NCBI GenBank assembly: GCA_011523785.1
Contig: WTFW01000193.1
Location: 1 to 62,352, forward strand
DNA from: Chloroflexota bacterium
GTDB taxonomy: Bacteria > Chloroflexota > UBA11872
Direction of reading: 5' to 3'
DNA length: 62,352 nt
Part shown: piece by piece, positions 58,173 to 62,352 of the stretch
Layout: each line of letters opens with the position of its first letter
Position numbering within the stretch: position 1 is the stretch's first letter
Program-made: the position numbers and the translations under genes
The notes under the pieces: model-generated
Database searches by the model: none
Seen by the model: only the letters and a program-made list of their open reading frames with translations
What the model was told of the DNA's origin: nothing

Positions 58173-59867
58173 TCACGGGTGTCGTCTGACCAAGATGTAG
58201 TAGGCACCGGCCAGCTTGTTGCCGCGGGCGTCAAGCCACCAAGTCGTGAGCGATACCTGGCCAGCGGCCAAGGCGGCCGAGAATACCGCGCAGCGATCCT
58301 CACGTCCCACGCTGGTTTCACCCTGAAAGTCCCCAACCTTCAACCAGGCGCGTGCAGCCGGTAGCGCTCTGCCCGCCGGCAGCGACCCATCGACTCCATG
58401 CATTTCGGGGGCGGGGACCGAGATTGGCAGATCCGACTCGCGCGGCCAACGGTAGAGCGAAAACTCGTAGGTTCCGGGCCGGTCGACCTGGAGGTGCCAG
58501 GTGCCGCTGTCCATGACGCAGCCGCGGATGTTGCCGGGGTTGTCGCAGTAGACGTAGGCCCAGTCGCAGCTGCACAGCCGCGTGGGGCTTTCCTCGTCAG
58601 AGCCAATCGTAATTGGGTGATAGCTGTCGAGGTTTCCACCGAGGCGATCCCACCAGGCGTCGTACTCGGCTTGCATGAGGGCCTGAACGTCCGGGTACGC
58701 GCTCGCCACGTCGGTCTGCTGTCCCGGGTCGCGCGAGAGATCGAAGAGCTGCTCACCAAGCAGACGCCATCTGTTCCAGATCACGGCCGCGTCGCCCCGG
58801 CGCGTTTCGCCCGATTGGCCGGCGCTGGCGTGGCCGTATTGCACAAACAGCATCCGGTCGGCGATTGGCTCATTCTGTTGAAGGGTCGCCGTTAGCGAAG
58901 TCCCATCGAAATCAGCGGGCGCAGGCCCCACCAGATCGCACAGGTCGATCAGCGTGGGAAGAATGTCCTGGCACTGGGTGGGTTGATCGATTCGGCGTGG
59001 GCCCACCAGTCCTCCGGACGGCCAGCGGACGAAGCACGGGACCCGGTGGCCGCCCTCGTATAGGGATCGCTTCTTGCCTCGCATGCCCGCATTGAAGACG
59101 TCTTCACCCGTGGCCGTGCCGTTGTCGCCCATGAAGATCAGGATGGTGTTGTCGCGGAGTCCAGACTCAGTGAGGTAGGCGTCCAGGCGACCGAAGTTCT
59201 CATCGATATTGGCGATCATGCCGAAGAAGCTGGCGACGTCGTGGTCGACGCGGCCGAGGTACGGCTGCCGGTACCTGTCGGGCACCCAGTGCGGGCCGTG
59301 CGGCGTGTTTGTCGCCAGGAAGGCGAAGAACGGCGTGTCCTTGTCCTGTTCGATCCACTCGATCGTCTCGTCGAACCAGATGTCGGTGCAGTACCCCTGG
59401 AGTTGCTCAATGGCGTCGCCGCGCCTGACGTGGGGATTGAAGTAGTCGTTCTCGAAGTAGTCGGCCGCCGACGTGATGCCCCAGGAGGGGTGATGGATTG
59501 TGGTGTCAAACCCTCGATCCTGCGGCCGGTAGGGGTAGTTGTCGCCCAGGTGCCACTTGCCGAAGTGGCCGGTTCGGTAGCCGTTGGAAGCAAAGACATC
59601 GGCCATGGTGGGGAGCGCGGGATCAAGCAGCGATCGACCCATGCACACGAACGTGGCGCCGTTTCGCAGCGCGTCCTGCCCTGTCAAGAGCTGGCCGCGG
59701 GTGGGCGTGCACATGGGCGCGACGTGAAAGTCATCGAGTCGGACGCTCTCCGCGTGGAGACGGTCCAGGTTGGGCGTGCGAAGTACTGGATTACCGTGGC
59801 AGGACAGGTCGCCGTAGCCCTGATCGTCGGTCAGCAGAACGATGATGTTGGGCTTTGGGTTCGGCAC
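58173..59867 (-). CDS. Sulfatase (arylsulfatase type, formylglycine dependent)
   Basis: 564 residues. Type I sulfatase: metal aspartates in LLTDDQGYGD, the modification motif C53-T-P-T-R57 in PMCTPTRGQLLTG, HFGKWHLGD, FLATNTPHGPH and IFMGDNGTATGED. The cysteine needs conversion to formylglycine. No signal peptide is evident. A C-terminal module of about 125 residues (VMDSGTWHLQVDRPGTYEFS onward) looks like a beta-rich carbohydrate-binding add-on common in marine sulfatases. Substrate not readable. Confidence 0.92.
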   Translation of the reverse strand: MPNPKPNIIVLLTDDQGYGDLSCHGNPVLRTPNLDRLHAESVRLDDFHVAPMCTPTRGQLLTGQDALRNGATFVCMGRSLLDPALPTMADVFASNGYRTGHFGKWHLGDNYPYRPQDRGFDTTIHHPSWGITSAADYFENDYFNPHVRRGDAIEQLQGYCTDIWFDETIEWIEQDKDTPFFAFLATNTPHGPHWVPDRYRQPYLGRVDHDVASFFGMIANIDENFGRLDAYLTESGLRDNTILIFMGDNGTATGEDVFNAGMRGKKRSLYEGGHRVPCFVRWPSGGLVGPRRIDQPTQCQDILPTLIDLCDLVGPAPADFDGTSLTATLQQNEPIADRMLFVQYGHASAGQSGETRRGDAAVIWNRWRLLGEQLFDLSRDPGQQTDVASAYPDVQALMQAEYDAWWDRLGGNLDSYHPITIGSDEESPTRLCSCDWAYVYCDNPGNIRGCVMDSGTWHLQVDRPGTYEFSLYRWPRESDLPISVPAPEMHGVDGSLPAGRALPAARAWLKVGDFQGETSVGREDRCAVFSAALAAGQVSLTTWWLDARGNKLAGAYYILVRRHP

Positions 59868-59918
59868 AGGGTCACCTCTCTTGCCGCCAATCGCGGCTTC
59901 GAGCTTGCCGGATGGAAT

Positions 59919-60446
59919 CTAGCTGGCGTGCGCGGCCACCGTTCGTCCCAGGTCGCCGTCACGAACGAAAGCCTCGAACTCAGCCAGGTCCCCGAACACG
60001 CGGTTCGAAAGGAAGCGGACCGCCCAGTTCGTCGCCATCGGCGACACCGTGAAGACCAGCCGGCCAGCCGCGTGGGCCCGATACATTTCGACGGCGGTTC
60101 CCATCGTGGCCACCGGCGCATAGGCCACGAGCACGTCGGTCTCCGCCGCCAGGTCCAGTTCGCCCATGAACGCGCGGCGCGCGGCTTCGGTGTCGTAGGC
60201 AACCGAGTCCGGGTTCAGTTCCGCGGGACAGACCACCTCGGCCTCGGGGTGCTCGGCGGTGATGATGTCGCGCAGGCGCCGCCGATAGTCCTGGGCGTGG
60301 AGCGAATTGTCCGCGTGGGAACCCTGCATGACCCCGGAGAGGAAGACCGTAAACGGCGGCCGTCCGTCCATCGGTCCGTTTGAAAGCTCGCGACGCACGG
60401 AAGCTGTCGCACTCTTCTCATCGCTCATGGCATCAATCGCACGCAT
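59919..60446 (-). CDS. Nucleoside 2-deoxyribosyltransferase-fold protein
   Basis: 175 residues, ATG 60446 sharing one base with the upstream stop. TVFLSGVMQGSHADNSL, VVCPAELNPDS, AAETDVLVAYAPVATMGTA and VEMYRAHAAGRLVFTVSP follow the nucleoside 2-deoxyribosyltransferase/TIR-like Rossmann fold. The acidic E of VEMYRA sits where the nucleophilic glutamate would be. Whether it works on nucleosides is unknown. It is last in the DUF4432-thioesterase operon. Confidence 0.7.
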   Translation of the reverse strand: MRAIDAMSDEKSATASVRRELSNGPMDGRPPFTVFLSGVMQGSHADNSLHAQDYRRRLRDIITAEHPEAEVVCPAELNPDSVAYDTEAARRAFMGELDLAAETDVLVAYAPVATMGTAVEMYRAHAAGRLVFTVSPMATNWAVRFLSNRVFGDLAEFEAFVRDGDLGRTVAAHAS

Positions 60447-60856
60447 TAGGCCTCCTGAAGTGCCAGCCAGAATGGGTCGTCGCGTTTCAGTCGCAGTGGT
60501 CGTCCCGCCGCGTCGACATACGCGTGCGTCGATTCGGCGGTCGCGGTCACCTGTTCACCGCGCAGGATCTCGTACGTCAAGCCAACCCGAACGCGAGTCA
60601 CCTCGTCCAGATTGAGATGCACGTCTACTCGCTCGCCCGCGTAGACGGGCGCCTGAAACGTGCAGCTACAGGCTGTGAGCGGCAAGAAGATTCCTCGCTC
60701 GGTCAGTTTCCCGTAGGGCTGTCCGATGGCTTCCAGCCAGCCGATCCGCGCCTCCTCCAGCCACCTGAAGTAGTTGGAGTGGTGGACGATGCCCTGCGCG
60801 TCCGTGTCGGAATAGCGCACGCGCAGGGTCTCGACGTGGTCGCAGGCGTCACTCAC
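60446..60856 (-). CDS. Hotdog-fold acyl-CoA thioesterase (YbgC/4HBT type)
   Basis: 136 residues from GTG 60856, overlapping the upstream stop by 8 nt. The YbgC/4HBT pattern VRYSDTDAQGIVHHSNYFRW has the catalytic aspartate (DTD), and ARIGWLEAIGQPY and LTYEILRGEQVTATAEST complete the hotdog. Substrate is an acyl-CoA, chain unknown. The upstream open frame (43 codons) lies inside the DUF4432 gene and is not used. Confidence 0.85.
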   Translation of the reverse strand: MSDACDHVETLRVRYSDTDAQGIVHHSNYFRWLEEARIGWLEAIGQPYGKLTERGIFLPLTACSCTFQAPVYAGERVDVHLNLDEVTRVRVGLTYEILRGEQVTATAESTHAYVDAAGRPLRLKRDDPFWLALQEA

Positions 60857-61931
60857 CGATGGTGGCGAGAAAGGCGCCGATGGCGTCGGACCCGGCCAGG
60901 ACCGACAGTTCGATGTCGAACTCAGTCGTCTCGCCCGGCTCCAGGATCTGCAGCGTGCCGTCCGCGCGGTTGGTGGCGCGCCCAAGGACGGTGCAATTGG
61001 CCGGCTCGATGCCGGTAACGTAGTTGCCCACGCCCAGGAACTTCCACTGATTGAGGAAGGGCAGCTGGGCCTTCGGGTAGGCGAATCCCAGGCCGATCCC
61101 GTCTCCGAACGAGCGGTTCACGAGCGCTGCGTGCACCAGGCCGTCGGCATCCGGCTCCACGTCGTGGATCCAGACCGTGTTCTGCCAGCCGGGCGTCGGC
61201 GGACCGTAGGTGTCCCAGCCGGGCTCAAGCGAGGCCGAGTGGTCGTCGTAGGGGCGCCGGGAGCGGCTGCGTACGTGCAACCGGGAACCATCGTCGACCA
61301 GGGGATAACCGGGATTGAAGTGGAAGAGGATCATTGCCGGCTCGGGCTCGGATCCCAGGTTCGTGACCTCGTCGTGAATGCGAATTGAGGTCGATCCGAG
61401 CGATGTCGAGATCCTTCGCTTGAGCTCCAGGCTCTCGCCGAACAGCGCCGCCTGCCGCACGCGGCCCTGGACCCACATTTCAAACTCATCGCCGCTCCAC
61501 TCGCCGTCGGCGTGCACGTTGGAAGCGGCAAGGTTCGAGAGGCGGCCGTGCAGACCCAGGTCGGTGTATAGCCGGTCCGGGTCCACCGCGGGATCGCCCA
61601 CATTGTCGAGGCCCCCGGTGACCAGCAGCCCGAGCACGGTGCTGCGTACCCAGCCCCAGCCTTGGGGTTCGTAGTAGGCCCCGTGCATCTCGCCGGCGGC
61701 GCTTCGAAATCCGAGGGGGATGCCGTTGAACCAGGCCCCGGTAATGTCCAGAGCACGACCCGGAATGACAGTGAATCGCAGTCCCGAACCGGTGTTGACG
61801 TCAACAACAGCCAACCCGTCGCCGGCCCCGCCGTCGAGGCGGTATTCGCGAACGCCGCCGACTTGCGATACGTCTCCGACGCGCGCCATCAATTCGGCGC
61901 GGCTGTACTGGCGACCCCACAGATTCGGCAT
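60849..61931 (-). CDS. DUF4432 family aldose-1-epimerase-like protein
   Basis: 360 residues. Beta-sandwich of the galactose-mutarotase superfamily: GSGLRFTVIPGRALDITGAW, HGAYYEPQGWGWVRSTVLGL, LVTGGLDNVG, HFNPGYPLVDDGSRLHV and GVGNYVTGIEPANCTVLGR match the DUF4432 set. Likely binds or epimerises a sugar; the particular substrate is unknown. It precedes the thioesterase and deoxyribosyltransferase-fold genes in one overlapping unit. Confidence 0.85.
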   Translation of the reverse strand: MPNLWGRQYSRAELMARVGDVSQVGGVREYRLDGGAGDGLAVVDVNTGSGLRFTVIPGRALDITGAWFNGIPLGFRSAAGEMHGAYYEPQGWGWVRSTVLGLLVTGGLDNVGDPAVDPDRLYTDLGLHGRLSNLAASNVHADGEWSGDEFEMWVQGRVRQAALFGESLELKRRISTSLGSTSIRIHDEVTNLGSEPEPAMILFHFNPGYPLVDDGSRLHVRSRSRRPYDDHSASLEPGWDTYGPPTPGWQNTVWIHDVEPDADGLVHAALVNRSFGDGIGLGFAYPKAQLPFLNQWKFLGVGNYVTGIEPANCTVLGRATNRADGTLQILEPGETTEFDIELSVLAGSDAIGAFLATIGE

Positions 61932-61984
61932 GGCGGCTCTCGGCTGGCGACGATCGAGCGGCGCCTATTGTAGGCGGGAGGTCT

Positions 61985-62352
61985 CTAAGCGCCCGCCGGT
62001 GCTCGAGTGGCCGCCCGCTCCCAGCCGAGCGCGACCAACAACAGCAGTGCTGAAATCAGTCCCGCGGCGCCAAGCCAGCCCATGCCAGCGCCACCCACCA
62101 GCAGCGGGCCGGACGCAAAGCTGCTAAACACGCCGACGACGCCTATCAGGACCTCAACCCGCCCCTGAACCCGGGCACGAACGTTTAACGGCACGCCGCG
62201 CGCCAGCATGGTCGACCCGGCGACGAAGCACGCATTCCAGCCATAGCCGAGAAAGAACATGGCCGGCAGCACGGTGCCCAGACCAGTGTCCAGCCCCGCC
62301 AGCGCGCTGGCCAGCATCAAGAGCACCGCACCGAGCAGTACCATTGGCCGGG
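61985..62352 (-). CDS. MFS transporter, C-terminal part; gene runs off the window end
   Basis: The last ~120 residues of a membrane protein on the minus strand, entering from beyond base 62352. Four helices: MVLLGAVLLMLASALAGL, GTVLPAMFFLGYGWNACFVAGST, VEVLIGVVGVFSSFASGPLL and LGAAGLISALLLLVALGWE. The loop MLARGVPLNVRARVQGRVE is of the MFS kind between helices 10 and 11. Substrate unknown. It ends 53 nt before the DUF4432 start. Confidence 0.7.
   Translation of the reverse strand, partial: RPMVLLGAVLLMLASALAGLDTGLGTVLPAMFFLGYGWNACFVAGSTMLARGVPLNVRARVQGRVEVLIGVVGVFSSFASGPLLVGGAGMGWLGAAGLISALLLLVALGWERAATRAPAGA

Noticed and set aside
1-62352. tRNA, rRNA, CRISPR, prophage or insertion-sequence content
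   Set aside because: I saw no clover-leaf sequences, spaced repeats, integrase/transposase motifs or att-like duplications while reading; a covariance-model scan would be needed to exclude a tRNA fully.

Overview
The window is one continuous, GC-rich, densely coded bacterial segment of 62 kb. It holds about 56 protein genes and no rRNA, tRNA, CRISPR array or insertion sequence that I could find. The gene mix suggests a Chloroflexota bacterium, possibly of the marine or sponge-associated type. The clues are a secreted glycosidase with an N-terminal module in a style common in that phylum, sulfatase / enolase-superfamily / PrpD / HpcH catabolic genes, a pdxST-tmk-darA block, MurJ/MurE for peptidoglycan, and menaquinone/prenyl genes. 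This assignment is inference from gene content only.

Layout. 1-2.2 kb (minus): 5' part of lepA, then murJ. 2.2-6.9 kb (plus): an alpha-glucan type cluster (GT4 glycosyltransferase, GH57 enzyme, aldo/keto reductase, second GT4). 7.0-7.9 kb (minus): three tiny paralogous membrane/coiled-coil proteins. 8.0-13.2 kb (plus): a double-AAA ATPase, a CobT-like VWA protein and a membrane protein. 13.2-16.7 kb: a 2-hydroxyacid dehydrogenase (minus), then a GH15 glucoamylase-like enzyme and a cyclophilin-fold protein (plus). 16.8-26.0 kb (plus): a DNA-damage type locus with lexA, a TPR protein, dinB, an unknown basic protein, a degenerate SbcD-like and a degenerate SbcC/YhaN-like protein, a membrane protein and a methyltransferase. 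lexA and dinB carry matching direct-repeat operators.

26-33.3 kb: an aminotransferase (plus) opposite the tight minus-strand operon pdxS-pdxT-GNAT-R3H/SpoIIIAA-like-tmk-darA. 33.3-41.2 kb (minus): PrpD-family and lipocalin-like genes sit downstream of a TPP-riboswitch-controlled thiamine/precursor ABC operon. Thiamine pyrophosphokinase and an oligopeptide-type binding protein lie upstream of the riboswitch. 41.3-45.8 kb: an M24-fold hydrolase (plus), then FAD oxidase, HpcH/HpaI aldolase and enolase-superfamily genes (minus). 45.8-48.5 kb: lipoprotein, NrnA-type phosphoesterase and A-type Fe-S carrier. 48.5-55.9 kb (minus): the housekeeping run rsmI-metG-tatD-prenyl synthase-menG-femAB-murE, mostly overlapping or nearly touching. 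56-62.35 kb (minus): a secreted glycosidase, a sulfatase, then a small operon of DUF4432 epimerase, thioesterase and deoxyribosyltransferase-fold protein, and the end of an MFS gene.

The strongest leads are: (1) the LexA/DinB locus with GTTC-N7-GTYC operators lying inside promoter spacers, an apparently leaderless dinB, and a linked SbcCD/YhaON-like pair that has lost its catalytic residues on both subunits; (2) three genes (GH57, darA, tatD) whose conserved N-termini begin exactly at an in-frame CTG; (3) a double-AAA/VWA pair in which both AAA modules have NE in place of the Walker B DE; (4) a MetRS whose KMSKS loop reads ELSQS.
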